A DNA stretch of 64,000 bases from Parapristionchus giblindavisi (lineage: Eukaryota; Nematoda; Chromadorea; Rhabditida; Diplogasteridae): assembly GCA_943737045.1 (NCBI GenBank), contig CALSFV010000020.1, forward strand, positions 248,001-312,000, given 5' to 3'. The position numbers and the translations under genes are program-made. Below, in pieces: positions 20,325-36,400 of the stretch (its first letter is position 1; each line of letters opens with the position of its first letter). Below the pieces are notes generated by a model. The model saw only the letters and a list, made by a program, of their open reading frames with translations, was not told the origin of the DNA and searched no databases.

Positions 20325-22085
20325 CCAATATCGAATAAAGATGTTTACCTGTTGTTGTGATTTTAATCTTTGATCTTCTCTCAGTACTGTATCGTATTAT
20401 GATACTGTATTTGTGATGAAGACGAAAATAATGGATTTAATTATATATCTATTGTTTCAGGCCGATTCTTTCCAGAAGTATGAGGCCTTCACGCATCATA
20501 TTGATTGGTCTACAGCGATGTAAACTAGGTAATACAGTGAATTATTGCGATGTAAACTCCACAACGTAATGCAGTGAATTATTGATTGACCGATATCGAA
20601 TAAAGATGTTTACGTGTTGTTGTGATTTTAATCTTAAATCTTCTCTCAGTACTGTATCGTATTATGATACTGTATTTGTGATGAAGACGAAAATAATGGA
20701 TTTAATTATATATCTATTGTTTCAGACCGATTCTTTCCAGAAGTATGAGGCCTTCACGCATCATATTGATTGGTCTACAGCGATGTAAACTCCACAAGGT
20801 AATACAGTGAATTATTGATTGACCGATACCGAATAAATATGTTTATGTGTTGTTGTGATTGTATTCTTTGATCTTCTCTCAGTACTGTATCGTATTATGA
20901 TACTGTATTTGTGATGAAGACGAAAATAATGGATTTAATTATATATCTATTGTTTCAGACCGAGTCTTTCGAGAAGTATGAGGCCTTCACGCATCATATT
21001 GATTGGTCTACAGCGATGTAAACTCCACAAGGTAATACAGTGAATTATTGATTGACCAATATCGAATAAAGATGTTTACCTGTTGTTGTGATTTTAATCT
21101 TTGATCTTCTCTCAGTACTGTATCGTATTATGATACTGTATTTGTGATGAAGACGAAAATAATGGATTTAATTATATATCTATTGTTTCAGGCCGATTCT
21201 TTCCAGAAGTATGAGGCCTTCGCTCCTCATATTGATTGGTCTACAGCGATGTAAACTCCACAAGGTAATACAGTGAATTATTGATTGACCAATATCGAAT
21301 AAAGATGTTTACCTGTTGTTGTGATTTTAATCTTTGATCTTCTCTCAGTACTGTATCGTATTATGATACTGTATTTGTGATGAAGACGAAAATAATGGAT
21401 TTAATTATATATCTATTGTTTCAGGCCGATTCTTTCCAGAAGTATGAGGCCTTCACGCATCATATTGATTGGTCTACAGCGATGTAAACTAGGTAATACA
21501 GTGAATTATTGCGATGTAAACTCCACAACGTAATGCAGTGAATTATTGATTGACCGATATCGAATAAAGATGTTTACGTGTTGTTGTGATTTTAATCTTA
21601 AATCTTCTCTCAGTACTGTATCGTATTATGATACTGTATTTGTGATGAAGACGAAAATAATGGATTTAATTATATATCTATTGTTTCAGACCGATTCTTT
21701 CCAGAAGTATGAGGCCTTCACGCATCATATTGATTGGTCTACAGCGATGTAAACTCCACAAGGTAATACAGTGAATTATTGATTGACCGATACCGAATAA
21801 ATATGTTTATGTGTTGTTGTGATTGTATTCTTTGATCTTCTCTCAGTACTGTATCGTATTATGATACTGTATTTGTGATGAAGACGAAAATAATGGATTT
21901 AATTATATATCTATTGTTTCAGACCGATTCTTTCCAGAAGTATGAGGCCTTCACGCATCATATTGATTGGTCTACAGCGATGTAAACTCCATAAGGTAAT
22001 ACAGTGAATTATTGATTGATTGATCATATTGATTGGTCTACAGCGATGTAAACTCCACAAGGTAATACAGTGAATTATTGATTGA

Positions 22086-25000
22086 CCGATACCGAATAAA
22101 TATGTTTATGTGTTGTTGTGATTGTATTCTTTGATCTTCTCTCAGTACTGTATCGTATTATGATACTGTATTTGTGATGAAGACGAAAATAATGGATTTA
22201 ATTATATATCTATTGTTTCAGACCGAGTCTTTCGAGAAGTATGAGACCTTCGCTCCTCATATTGATTGGTCTACAGCGATGTAAACTAGGTAATACAGTG
22301 AATTATTGCGATGTAAACTCCACAAGGTAATGCAGTGAATTATTGATTGACCGATATCGAATAAAAATGTTTACGTGTTGTTGTGATTTTAATCTTAAAT
22401 CTTCTCTCAGTACTGTATCGTATTATGATACTGTATTTGTGATGAAGACGAAAATTATGGATTTAATTATATATCTATTGTTTCAGACCGATTCTTTCCA
22501 GAAGTACGAGGCATTCACGCATCATATTGATTGGTCTACAGCGATGTAAACTCCACAAGGTAATACAGTGAATTATTGATTGACCGATACCGAATAAATA
22601 TGTTTATGTGTTGTTGTGATTGTATTCTTTGATCTTCTCTCAGTACTGTATCGTATTATGATACTGTATTTGTGATGAAGACGAAAATAATGGATTTACT
22701 TATATATCTATTGTTTCAGACCGAGTCTTTCGAGAAGTATGAGGCCTTCACGCATCATATTGATTGGTCTACAGCGATGTAAACTCCACAAGGTAATACA
22801 GTGAATTATTGATTGACCGATACCGAATAAATATGTTTATGTGTTGTTGTGATTTTAATCTTTGATCTTCTCTCAGTACTGTATCGTATTATGATACTGT
22901 ATTTGTGATTAAGACGAAAATAATGGATTTAATTATATATCTATTGTTTCAGGCCGATTCTTTCCAGAAGTATGAGGCCTTCGCGCATCATATTGATTGG
23001 TCTACAGCGATGTAAACTAGGTAATACAGTGAATTATTGCTATGTAAACTCCACAACGTAATGCAGTGAATTATTGATTGACCGATATCGAATAAAGATG
23101 TTTACGTGTTGTTGTGATTTTAATCTTAAATCTTCTCTCAGTACTGTATCGTATTATGATACTGTATTTGTGATGAAGACGAAAATAATGGATTTAATTA
23201 TATATCTATTGTTTCAGACCGATTCTTTCCAGAAGTATGAGGCCTTCACGCATCATATTGATTGGTCTACAGCGATGTAAACTCCACAAGGTAATACAGT
23301 GAATTATTGATTGATTGATCATATTGATTGGTCTACAACGATGTAAACTCCACAAGGTAATACAGTGAATTATTGATTGACCGATACCGAATAAATATGT
23401 TTATGTGTTGTTGTGATTGTATTCTTTGATCTTCTCTCAGTACTGTATCGTATTATGATACTGTATTTGTGATGAAGACGAAAATAATGGATTTAATTAT
23501 ATATCTATTGTTTCAGACCGAGTCTTTCGAGAAGTATGAGACCTTCGCTCCTCATATTGATTGGTCTACAGCGATGTAAACTAGGTAATACAGTGAATTA
23601 TTGCGATGTAAACTCCACAAGGTAATGCAGTGAATTATTGATTGACCGATATCGAATAAAAATGTTTACGTGTTGTTGTGATTTTAATCTTAAATCTTCT
23701 CTCAGTACTGTATCGTATTATGATACTGTATTTGTGATGAAGACGAAAATTATGGATTTAATTATATATCTATTGTTTCAGACCGATTCTTTCCAGAAGT
23801 ACGAGGCATTCACGCATCATATTGATTGGTCTACAGCGATGTAAACTCCACAAGGTAATACAGTGAATTATTGATTGACCGATACCGAATAAATATGTTT
23901 ATGTGTTGTTGTGATTGTATTCTTTGATCTTCTCTCAGTACTGTATCGTATTATGATACTGTATTTGTGATGAAGACGAAAATAATGGATTTAATTATAT
24001 ATCTATTGTTTCAGACCGAGTCTTTCGAGAAGTATGAGGCCTTCGCTCCTCATATTGATTGGTCTACAGCGATGTAAACTCCACAAGGTAATACAGTGAA
24101 TTATTGATTGACCGATACCGAATAAATATGTTTATGTGTTGTTGTGATTGTATTCTTTGATCTTCTCTCAGTACTGTAGCGTATTATGATACTGTATTTG
24201 TGATGAAGACGAAAATAATGGATTTAATTATATATCTATTGTTTCAGACCGATTCTTTCGAGAAGTATGAGGCCTTCACGCATCATATTGATTGGTCTAC
24301 AGCGATGTAAACTAGGTAATACAGTGAATTATTGCGATGTAAACTCCACAAGGTAATGCAGTGAATTATTGATTGACCGATATCGAATAAAAATGTTTAC
24401 GTGTTGTTGTGATTTTAATCTTAAATCTTCTCTCAGTACTGTATCGTATTATGATACTGTATTTGTGATGAAGACGAAAATTATGGATTTAATTATATAT
24501 CTATTGTTTCAGACCGATTCTTTCCAGAAGTACGAGGCATTCACGCATCATATTGATTGGTCTACAGCGATGTAAACTCCACAAGGTAATACAGTGAATT
24601 ATTGATTGACCGATACCGAATAAATATGTTTATGTGTTGTTGTGATTGTATTCTTTGATCTTCTCTCAGTACTGTATCGTATTATGATACTGTATTTGTG
24701 ATGAAGACGAAAATAATGGATTTAATTATATATCTATTGTTTCAGACCGAGTCTTTCGAGAAGTATGAGGCCTTCGCTCCTCATATTGATTGGTCTACAG
24801 CGATGTAAACTCCACAAGGTAATACAGTGAATTATTGATTGACCGATACCGAATAAATATGTTTATGTGTTGTTGTGATTGTATTCTTTGATCTTCTCTC
24901 AGTACTGTAGCGTATTATGATACTGTATTTGTGATGAAGACGAAAATAATGGATTTAATTATATATCTATTGTTTCAGACCGATTCTTTCGAGAAGTATG

Positions 25001-27101
25001 AGGCCTTCACGCATCATATTGATTGGTCTACAGCGATGTAAACTCCACAAGGTAATACAGTGAATTATTGATTGACCGATACCGAATAAATATGTTTATG
25101 TGTTGTTGTGATTGTATTCTTTGATCTTCTCTCAGTACTGTATCGTATTATGATAATGTATTTGTGATGAAGACGAAAATAATGGATTTAATTATATATC
25201 TATTGTTTCAGACCGATTCTTTCCAGAAGTATGAGGCCTTCACGCATCATATTGATTGGTCTACAGCGATGTAAACTAGGTAATACAGTGAATTATTGCG
25301 ATGTAAACTCCACAAGGTAATGCAGTGAATTATTGATTGACCGATATCGAATAAAGATGTTTACGTGTTGTTGTGATTTTAATCTTAAATCTTCTCTCAG
25401 TACTGTATCCTATTATGATACTGTATTTGTGATGAAGACGAAAATAATGGATTTAATTATATATCTATTGTTTCAGACCGATTCTTTCCAGAAGTATGAG
25501 GCCTTCACGCATCATATTGATTGGTCTACAACGATGTAAACTCCACAAGGTAATACAGTGAATTATTGATTGACCGATACCGAATAAATATGTTTATGTG
25601 TTGTTGTGATTGTATTCTTTGATCTTCTCTCAGTACTGTATCGTATTATGATACTGTATTTGTGATGAAGACGAAAATAATGGATTTAATTATATATCTA
25701 TTGTTTCAGACCGAGTCTTTCGAGAAGTATGAGGCCTTCGCTCCTCATATTGATTGGTCTACAGCGATGTAAACTCCACAAGGTAATACAGTGAATTATT
25801 GATTGACCAATATCGAATAAAGATGTTTACCTGTTGTTGTGATTTTAATCTTTGATCTTCTCTCAGTACTGTATCGTATTATGATACTGTATTTGTGATG
25901 AAGACGAAAATAATGGATTTAATTATATATCTATTGTTTCAGGCCGATTCTTTCCAGAAGTATGAGGCCTTCACGCATCATATTGATTGGTCTACAGCGA
26001 TGTAAACTAGGTAATACAGTGAATTATTGCGATGTAAACTCCACAACGTAATGCAGTGAATTATTGATTGACCGATATCGAATAAATATGTTTACGTGTT
26101 GTTGTGATTTTAATCTTAAATCTTCTCTCAGTACTGTATCGTATTATGATACTGTATTTGTGATGAAGACGAAAATAATGGATTTAATTATATATCTATT
26201 GTTTCAGACCGATTCTTTCCAGAAGTATGAGGCCTTCACGCATCATATTGATTGGTCTACAGCGATGTAAACTCCACAAGGTAATACAGTGAATTATTGA
26301 TTGACCGATACCGAATAAATATGTTTATGTGTTGTTGTGATTGTATTCTTTGATCTTCTCTCAGTACTGTATCGTATTATGATACTGTATTTGTGATGAA
26401 GACGAAAATAATGGATTTAATTATATATCTATTGTTTCAGACCGAGTCTTTCGAGAAGTATGAGGCCTTCGCTCCTCATATTGATTGGTCTACAGCGATG
26501 TAAACTCCACAAGGTAATACAGTGAATTATTGATTGACCAATATCGAATAAAGATGTTTACCTGTTGTTGTGATTTTAATCTTTGATCTTCTCTCAGTAC
26601 TGTATCGTATTATGATACTGTATTTGTGATGAAGACGAAAATAATGGATTTAATTATATATCTATTGTTTCAGGCCGATTCTTTCCAGAAGTATGAGGCC
26701 TTCACGCTTCATATTGATTGGTCTACAGCGATGTAAACTCCACAAGGTAATACAGTGAATTATTGATTGATTGATCATATTGATTGGTCTACAGCGATGT
26801 AAACTCCACAAGGTAATACAGTGAATTATTGATTGACCGATACCGAATAAATATGTTTATGTGTTGTTGTGATTGTATTCTTTGATCTTCTCTCAGTACT
26901 GTATCGTATTATGATACTGTATTTGTGATGAAGACGAAAATAATGGATTTAATTATATATCTATTGTTTCAGACCGAGTCTTTCGAGAAGTATGAGACCT
27001 TCGCTCCTCATATTGATTGGTCTACAGCGATGTAAACTAGGTAATACAGTGAATTATTGCGATGTAAACTCCACAAGGTAATGCAGTGAATTATTGATTG
27101 A
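22086..27101 (+). repeat. Mixed block with 1295-bp and 731-bp copies
   Basis: A(gagacc)+32 and C with agtacgagg recur at 22086 and 23381 (1295-bp offset), and that C recurs again at 24377. A(gtagcg) with gattctttcgag occurs at 24112 and 24843. These are the only gtagcg units outside the left domain. Monomer 22817 joins an A start to ttttaatctttg and tttcaggcc, has gtgattaag, and is followed by attgctatg. Monomer 25076 has gataatgta. 66-bp units lie at 23315 and 26771. C at 26072 has aaatatg in place of aaagatg, giving the only K-to-N variant of the open frame. Confidence 0.85.
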
Positions 27102-30100
27102 CCGATATCGAATAAAAATGTTTACGTGTTGTTGTGATTTTAATCTTAAATCTTCTCTCAGTACTGTATCGTATTATGATACTGTATTTGTGATGAAGAC
27201 GAAAATAATGGATTTAATTATATATCTATTGTTTCAGACCGATTCTTTCCAGAAGTATGGGGCCTTCACGCATCATATTGATTGGTCTACAGCGATGTAA
27301 ACTCCACAAGGTAATACAGTGAATTATTGATTGACCGATACCGAATAAATATGTTTATGTGTTGTTGTGATTGTATTCTTTGATCTTCTCTCAGTACTGT
27401 ATCGTATTATGATACTGTATTTGTGATGAAGACGAAAATAATGGATTTAATTATTTATCTATTGTTTCAGACCGAGTCTTTCGAGAAGTATGAGGCCTTC
27501 GCTCCTCATATTGATTGGTCTACAGCGATGTAAACTCCACAAGGTAATACAGTGAATTATTGATTGACCGATATCGAATAAAGATGTTTACCTGTTGTTG
27601 TGATTTTAATCTTTGATCTTTTCTCAGTACTGTATCGTATTATGATACTGTATTTGTGATGAAGACGAAAATAATGGATTTAATTATATATCTATTGTTT
27701 CAGACCGATTCTTTCCAGAAGTATGAGGCCTTCACGCATCATATTGATTGGTCTACAGCGATGTAAACTAGGTAATACAGTGAATTATTGCGATGTAAAC
27801 TCCACAAGGTAATGCAGTGAATTATTGATTGACCGATATCGAATAAATATGTTTATGTGTTGTTGTGATTGTATTCTTTGATCTTCTCTCAGTACTGTAT
27901 CGTATTATGATACTGTATTTGTGATGAAGACGAAAATAATGGATTTACTTATATATCTATTGTTTCAGACCGAGTCTTTCGAGAAGTATGAGGCCTTCAC
28001 GCATCATATTGATTGGTCTACAGCGATGTAAACTCCACAAGGTAATACAGTGAATTATTGATTGACCGATACCGAATAAATATGTTTATGTGTTGTTGTG
28101 ATTGTATTCTTTGATCTTCTCTCAGTACTGTATCGTATTATGATACTGTATATGTGATGAAGACGAAAATAATGGATTTAATTATATATCTATTGTTTCA
28201 GACCGATTCTTTCCAGAAGTATGAGGCCTTCACGCATCATATTGATTGGTCTACAGCGATGTAAACTCCACAAGGTAATACAGTGAATTATTGATTGACC
28301 GATACCGAATAAATATGTTTATGTGTTGTTGTGATTGTATTCTTTGATCTTCTCTCAGTACTGTATCGTATTATGATACTGTATTTGTGATGAAGACGAA
28401 AATAATGGATTTAATTATTTATCTATTGTTTCAGACCGAGTCTTTCGAGAAGTATGAGGCCTTCGCTCCTCATATTGATTGGTCTACAGCGATGTAAACT
28501 CCACAAGGTAATACAGTGAATTATTGATTGACCGATATCGAATAAAGATGTTTACCTGTTGTTGTGATTTTAATCTTTGATCTTTTCTCAGTACTGTATC
28601 GTATTATGATACTGTATTTGTGATGAAGACGAAAATAATGGATTTAATTATATATCTATTGTTTCAGACCGATTCTTTCCAGAAGTATGAGGCCTTCACG
28701 CATCATATTGATTGGTCTACAGCGATGTAAACTAGGTAATACAGTGAATTATTGCGATGTAAACTCCACAAGGTAATGCAGTGAATTATTGATTGACCGA
28801 TATCGAATAAATATGTTTATGTGTTGTTGTGATTGTATTCTTTGATCTTCTCTCAGTACTGTATCGTATTATGATACTGTATTTGTGATGAAGACGAAAA
28901 TAATGGATTTACTTATATATCTATTGTTTCAGACCGAGTCTTTCGAGAAGTATGAGGCCTTCACGCATCATATTGATTGGTCTACAGCGATGTAAACTCC
29001 ACAAGGTAATACAGTGAATTATTGATTGACCGATACCGAATAAATATGTTTATGTGTTGTTGTGATTGTATTCTTTGATCTTCTCTCAGTACTGTATCGT
29101 ATTATGATACTGTATTTGTGATGAAGACGAAAATAATGGATTTAATTATATATCTATTGTTTCAGACCGAGTCTTTCGAGAAGTATGAGGCCTTCGCTCC
29201 TCATATTGATTGGTCTACAGCGATGTAAACTCCACAAGGTAATACAGTGAATTATTGATTGACCGATATCGAATAAAGATGTTTACGTGTTGTTGTGATT
29301 TTAATCTTAAATCTTCTCTCAGTACTGTATCGTATTATGATACTGTATTTGTGATGAAGACGAAAATAATGGATTTAATTATATATCTATTGTTTCAGAC
29401 CGATTCTTTCCAGAAGTATGAGGCCTTCACGCATCATATTGATTGGTCTACAGCGATGTAAACTCCACAAGGTAATACAGTGAATTATTGATTGACCGAT
29501 ACCGAATAAATATGTTTATGTGTTGTTGTGATTGTATTCTTTGATCTTCTCTCAGTACTGTATCGTATTATGATACTGTATTTGTGATGAAGACGAAAAT
29601 AATGGATTTAATTATATATCTATTGTTTCAGACCGAGTCTTTCGAGAAGTATGAGGCCTTCGCTCCTCATATTGATTGGTCTACAGCGATGTAAACTCCA
29701 CAAGGTAATACAGTGAATTATTGATTGACCAATATCGAATAAAGATGTTTACCTGTTGTTGTGATTTTAATCTTTGATCTTCTCTCTGTACTGTATCGTA
29801 TTATGATACTGTATTTGTGATGAAGACGAAAATAATGGATTTAATTATATATCTATTGTTTCAGGCCGATTCTTTCCAGAAGTATGAGGCCTTCACGCAT
29901 CATATTGATTGGTCTACAGCGATGTAAACTCCACAAGGTAATACAGTGAATTATTGATTGATTGATCATATTGATTGGTCTACAGCGATGTAAACTCCAC
30001 AAGGTAATACAGTGAATTATTGATTGACCGATACCGAATAAATATGTTTATGTGTTGTTGTGATTGTATTCTTTGATCTTCTCTCAGTACTGTATCGTAT

Positions 30101-33100
30101 TATGATACTGTATTTGTGATGAAGACGAAAATAATGGATTTAATTATATATCTATTGTTTCAGACCGAGTCTTTCGAGAAGTATGAGACCTTCGCTCCTC
30201 ATATTGATTGGTCTACAGCGATGTAAACTAGGTAATACAGTGAATTATTGCGATGTAAACTCCACAAGGTAATGCAGTGAATTATTGATTGACCGATATC
30301 GAATAAAAATGTTTACGTGTTGTTGTGATTTTAATCTTAAATCTTCTCTCAGTACTGTATCGTATTATGATACTGTATTTGTGATGAAGACGAAAATAAT
30401 GGATTTAATTATATATCTATTGTTTCAGACCGATTCTTTCCAGAAGTATGGGGCCTTCACGCATCATATTGATTGGTCTACAGCGATGTAAACTCCACAA
30501 GGTAATACAGTGAATTATTGATTGACCGATACCGAATAAATATGTTTATGTGTTGTTGTGATTGTATTCTTTGATCTTCTCTCAGTACTGTATCGTATTA
30601 TGATACTGTATTTGTGATGAAGACGAAAATAATGGATTTACTTATATATCTATTGTTTCAGACCGAGTCTTTCGAGAAGTATGAGGCCATCACGCATCAT
30701 ATTGATTGGTCTACAGCGATGTAAACTCCACAAGGTAATACAGTGAATTATTGATTGACCGATACCGAATAAATATGTTTATGTGTTGTTGTGATTGTAT
30801 TCTTTGATCTTCTCTCAGTACTGTATCGTATTATGATACTGTATATGTGATGAAGACGAAAATAATGGATTTAATTATATATCTATTGTTTCAGACCGAT
30901 TCTTTCCAGAAGTATGAGGCCTTCACGCATCATATTGATTGGTCTACAGCGATGTAAACTCCACAAGGTAATACAGTGAATTATTGATTGACCGATACCG
31001 AATAAATATGTTTATGTGTTGTTGTGATTGTATTCTTTGATCTTCTCTCAGTACTGTATCGTATTATGATACTGTATTTGTGATGAAGACGAAAATAATG
31101 GATTTAATTATTTATCTATTGTTTCAGACCGAGTCTTTCGAGAAGTATGAGGCCTTCGCTCCTCATATTGATTGGTCTACAGCGATGTAAACTCCACAAG
31201 GTAATACAGTGAATTATTGATTGACCGATATCGAATAAAGATGTTTACCTGTTGTTGTGATTTTAATCTTTGATCTTTTCTCAGTACTGTATCGTATTAT
31301 GATACTGTATTTGTGATGAAGACGAAAATAATGGATTTAATTATATATCTATTGTTTCAGACCGATTCTTTCCAGAAGTATGAGGCCTTCACGCATCATA
31401 TTGATTGGTCTACAGCGATGTAAACTAGGTAATACAGTGAATTATTGCGATGTAAACTCCACAAGGTAATGCAGTGAATTATTGATTGACCGATATCGAA
31501 TAAATATGTTTATGTGTTGTTGTGATTGTATTCTTTGATCTTCTCTCAGTTCTGTATCGTATTATGATACTGTATTTGTGATGAAGACGAAAATAATGGA
31601 TTTACTTATATATCTATTGTTTCAGACCGAGTCTTTCGAGAAGTATGAGGCCTTCACGCATCATATTGATTGGTCTACAGCGATGTAAACTCCACAAGGT
31701 AATACAGTGAATTATTGATTGACCGATACCGAATAAATATGTTTATGTGTTGTTGTGATTGTATTCTTTGATCTTCTCTCAGTACTGTATCGTATTATGA
31801 TACTGTATATGTGATGAAGACGAAAATAATGGATTTAATTATATATCTATTGTTTCAGACCGATTCTTTCCAGAAGTATGAGGCCTTCACGCATCATATT
31901 GATTGGTCTACAGCGATGTAAACTCCACAAGGTAATACAGTGAATTATTGATTGACCGATACCGAATAAATATGTTTATGTGTTGTTGTGATTGTATTCT
32001 TTGATCTTCTCTCAGTACTGTATCGTATTATGATACTGTATTTGTGATGAAGACGAAAATAATGGATTTAATTATTTATCTATTGTTTCAGACCGAGTCT
32101 TTCGAGAAGTATGAGGCCTTCGCTCCTCATATTGATTGGTCTACAGCGATGTAAACTCCACAAGGTAATACAGTGAATTATTGATTGACCGATATCGAAT
32201 AAAGATGTTTACCTGTTGTTGTGATTTTAATCTTTGATCTTTTCTCAGTACTGTATCGTATTATGATACTGTATTTGTGATGAAGACGAAAATAATGGAT
32301 TTAATTATATATCTATTGTTTCAGACCGATTCTTTCCAGAAGTATGAGGCCTTCACGCATCATATTGATTGGTCTACAGCGATGTAAACTAGGTAATACA
32401 GTGAATTATTGCGATGTAAACTCCACAAGGTAATGCAGTGAATTATTGATTGACCGATATCGAATAAAGATGTTTACGTGTTGTTGTGATTTTAATCTTA
32501 AATCTTCTCTCAGTACTGTATCCTATTATGATACTGTATTTGTGATGAAGACGAAAATAATGGATTTAATTATATATCTATTGTTTCAGACCGATTCTTT
32601 CCAGAAGTATGAGGCCTTCACGCATCATATTGATTGGTCTACAGCGATGTAAACTCCACAAGGTAATACAGTGAATTATTGATTGACCGATACCGAATAA
32701 ATATGTTTATGTGTTGTTGTGATTGTATTCTTTGATCTTCTCTCAGTACTGTATCGTATTATGATACTGTATTTGTGATGAAGACGAAAATAATGGATTT
32801 AATTATATATCTATTGTTTCAGACCGATTCTTTCCAGAAGTATGAGGCCTTCACGCATCATATTGATTGGTCTACAGCGATGTAAACTCCACAAGGTAAT
32901 ACAGTGAATTATTGATTGACCGATACCGAATAAATATGTTTATGTGTTGTTGTGATTGTATTCTTTGATCTTCTCTCAGTACTGTATCGTATTATGATAC
33001 TGTATTTGTGATGAAGACGAAAATAATGGATTTAATTATTTATCTATTGTTTCAGACCGAGTCCTTCGAGAAGTATGAGGCCTTCGCTCCTCATATTGAT

Positions 33101-33417
33101 TGGTCTACAGCGATGTAAACTCCAAAAGGTAATACAGTGAATTATTGATTGACCGATATCGAATAAAGATGTTTACCTGTTGTTGTGATTTTAATCTTTG
33201 ATCTTTTCTCAGTACTGTATCGTATTATGATACTGTATTTGTGATGAAGACGAAAATAATGGATTTAATTATATATCTATTGTTTCAGACCGATTCTTTC
33301 CAGAAGTATGAGGCCTTCACGCATCATATTGATTGGTCTACAGCGATGTAAACTAGGTAATACAGTGAATTATTGCGATGTAAACTCCACAAGGTAATGC
33401 AGTGAATTATTGATTGA
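27102..33417 (+). repeat. Long-range 3191-bp pattern with nested 964-bp units
   Basis: C units with agtatgggg stand at 27102 and 30293, 3191 bp apart, each preceded by A(gagacc)+32 and a 66-bp unit (26771, 29962). Between them, a 964-bp set of A(tatttat), B(cttttctcag)+32, A*(ttactta) and A recurs at 27335 and 28299, and again at 30992 and 31956. In the last, A* is replaced by C2. A units with gtatatgtg lie at 28066, 30759 and 31723. Private changes are gaggccatc (30526), cagttctg (31490), gagtccttc and ccaaaagg (32920). Confidence 0.85.
27833..28065 (+). repeat. A* subtype monomer (atatcgaataaatatg)
   Basis: This monomer has the ccgatatc start of B/C but otherwise follows A (aaatatgtttatg, tgtattctttgatc). 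Together with 28797, 31490 and 39001 it carries ttacttatata in the AT-rich part, and all four sit directly after a 32-bp insertion where a C unit would normally be. Copies at 34117, 35579 and 37041 lack the ttactta change and lie inside the 1462-bp unit. The simplest reading is a crossover inside the left half between a C/B-type start and an A-type body. Confidence 0.8.
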
Positions 33418-36400
33418 CCGATATCGAATAAAGATGTTTACGTGTTGTTGTGATTTTAATCTTAAATCTTCTCTCAGTACTGTATCCTATTATGATACTG
33501 TATTTGTGATGAAGACGAAAATAATGGATTTAATTATATATCTATTGTTTCAGACCGATTCTTTCCAGAAGTATGAGGCCTTCACGCATCATATTGATTG
33601 GTCTACAGCGATGTAAACTCCACAAGGTAATACAGTGAATTATTGATTGACCGATACCGAATAAATATGTTTATGTGTTGTTGTGATTGTATTCTTTGAT
33701 CTTCTCTCAGTACTGTATCGTATTATGATACTGTATTTGTGATGAAGACGAAAATAATGGATTTAATTATATATCTATTGTTTCAGACCGATTCTTTCCA
33801 GAAGTATGAGGCCTTCACGCATCATATTGATTGGTCTACAGCGATGTAAACTCCACAAGGTAATACAGTGAATTATTGATTGACCGATACCGAATAAATA
33901 TGTTTATGTGTTGTTGTGATTGTATTCTTTGATCTTCTCTCAGTACTGTATCGTATTATGATACTGTATTTGTGATGAAGACGAAAATAATGGATTTAAT
34001 TATATATCTATTGTTTCAGACCGATTCTTTCCAGAAGTATGAGGCCTTCACGCATCATATTGATTGGTCTACAGCGATGTAAACTCCACAAGGTAATACA
34101 GTGAATTATTGATTGACCGATATCGAATAAATATGTTTATGTGTTGTTGTGATTGTATTCTTTGATCTTCTCTCAGTACTGTATCGTATTATGATACTGT
34201 ATTTGTGATGAAGACGAAAATAATGGATTTAATTATATATCTATTGTTTCAGACCGAGTCTTTCGAGAAGTATGAGGCCTTCACGCATCATATTGATTGG
34301 TCTACAGCGATGTAAACTCCACAAGGTAATACAGTGAATTATTGATTGACCGATACCGAATAAATATGTTTATGTGTTGTTGTGATTGTATTCTTTGATC
34401 TTCTCTCAGTACTGTATCGTATTATGATACTGTATTTGTGATGAAGACGAAAATAATGGATTTAATTATATATCTATTGTTTCAGACCGATTCTTTCCAG
34501 AAGTATGAGGCCTTCACGCATCATATTGATTGGTCTACAGCGATGTAAACTAGGTAATACAGTGAATTATTGCGATGTAAACTCCACAAGGTAATGCAGT
34601 GAATTATTGATTGACCGATATCGAATAAAGATGTTTACGTGTTGTTGTGATTTTAATCTTAAATCTTCTCTCAGTACTGTATCGTATTATGATACTGTAT
34701 TTGTGATGAAGACGAAAATAATGGATTTAATTATATATCTATTGTTTCAGACCGATTCTTTCCAGAAGTATGAGGCCTTCACGCATCATATTGATTGGTC
34801 TACAGCGATGTAAACTAGGTAATACAGTGAATTATTGCGATGTAAACTCCACAAGGTAATGCAGTGAATTATTGATTGACCGATATCGAATAAAGATGTT
34901 TACGTGTTGTTGTGATTTTAATCTTAAATCTTCTCTCAGTACTGTATCCTATTATGATACTGTATTTGTGATGAAGACGAAAATAATGGATTTAATTATA
35001 TATCTATTGTTTCAGACCGATTCTTTCCAGAAGTATGAGGCCTTCACGCATCATATTGATTGGTCTACAGCGATGTAAACTCCACAAGGTAATACAGTGA
35101 ATTATTGATTGACCGATACCGAATAAATATGTTTATGTGTTGTTGTGATTGTATTCTTTGATCTTCTCTCAGTACTGTATCGTATTATGATACTGTATTT
35201 GTGATGAAGACGAAAATAATGGATTTAATTATATATCTATTGTTTCAGACCGATTCTTTCCAGAAGTATGAGGCCTTCACGCATCATATTGATTGGTCTA
35301 CAGCGATGTAAACTCCACAAGGTAATACAGTGAATTATTGATTGACCGATACCGAATAAATATGTTTATGTGTTGTTGTGATTGTATTCTTTGATCTTCT
35401 CTCAGTACTGTATCGTATTATGATACTGTATTTGTGATGAAGACGAAAATAATGGATTTAATTATATATCTATTGTTTCAGACCGATTCTTTCCAGAAGT
35501 ATGAGGCCTTCACGCATCATATTGATTGGTCTACAGCGATGTAAACTCCACAAGGTAATACAGTGAATTATTGATTGACCGATATCGAATAAATATGTTT
35601 ATGTGTTGTTGTGATTGTATTCTTTGATCTTCTCTCAGTACTGTATCGTATTATGATACTGTATTTGTGATGAAGACGAAAATAATGGATTTAATTATAT
35701 ATCTATTGTTTCAGACCGAGTCTTTCGAGAAGTATGAGGCCTTCACGCATCATATTGATTGGTCTACAGCGATGTAAACTCCACAAGGTAATACAGTGAA
35801 TTATTGATTGACCGATACCGAATAAATATGTTTATGTGTTGTTGTGATTGTATTCTTTGATCTTCTCTCAGTACTGTATCGTATTATGATACTGTATTTG
35901 TGATGAAGACGAAAATAATGGATTTAATTATATATCTATTGTTTCAGACCGATTCTTTCCAGAAGTATGAGGCCTTCACGCATCATATTGATTGGTCTAC
36001 AGCGATGTAAACTAGGTAATACAGTGAATTATTGCGATGTAAACTCCACAAGGTAATGCAGTGAATTATTGATTGACCGATATCGAATAAAGATGTTTAC
36101 GTGTTGTTGTGATTTTAATCTTAAATCTTCTCTCAGTACTGTATCGTATTATGATACTGTATTTGTGATGAAGACGAAAATAATGGATTTAATTATATAT
36201 CTATTGTTTCAGACCGATTCTTTCCAGAAGTATGAGGCCTTCACGCATCATATTGATTGGTCTACAGCGATGTAAACTAGGTAATACAGTGAATTATTGC
36301 GATGTAAACTCCACAAGGTAATGCAGTGAATTATTGATTGACCGATATCGAATAAAGATGTTTACGTGTTGTTGTGATTTTAATCTTAAATCTTCTCTCA

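Larger units (their letters stand above)
18098..22085 (+). repeat. Block with first 66-bp unit and 964-bp C2-A-B'-B' repeats
   Basis: The order is A, 66-bp unit, A+32, C, A, A(tatttat), B+32, then the four-monomer unit C2 A B' B'+32 at 19626-20589 and again at 20590-21553 (964 bp each), then C, A and a 66-bp unit. In the two 964-bp copies the gcgcat and gctcct versions of B' and the acgcat and gctcct versions of A are swapped, so they are not simple clones. Monomer 19626 has atattgaataaag and gtgctttta. The spacer cacaacgtaatgc begins here. Confidence 0.86.
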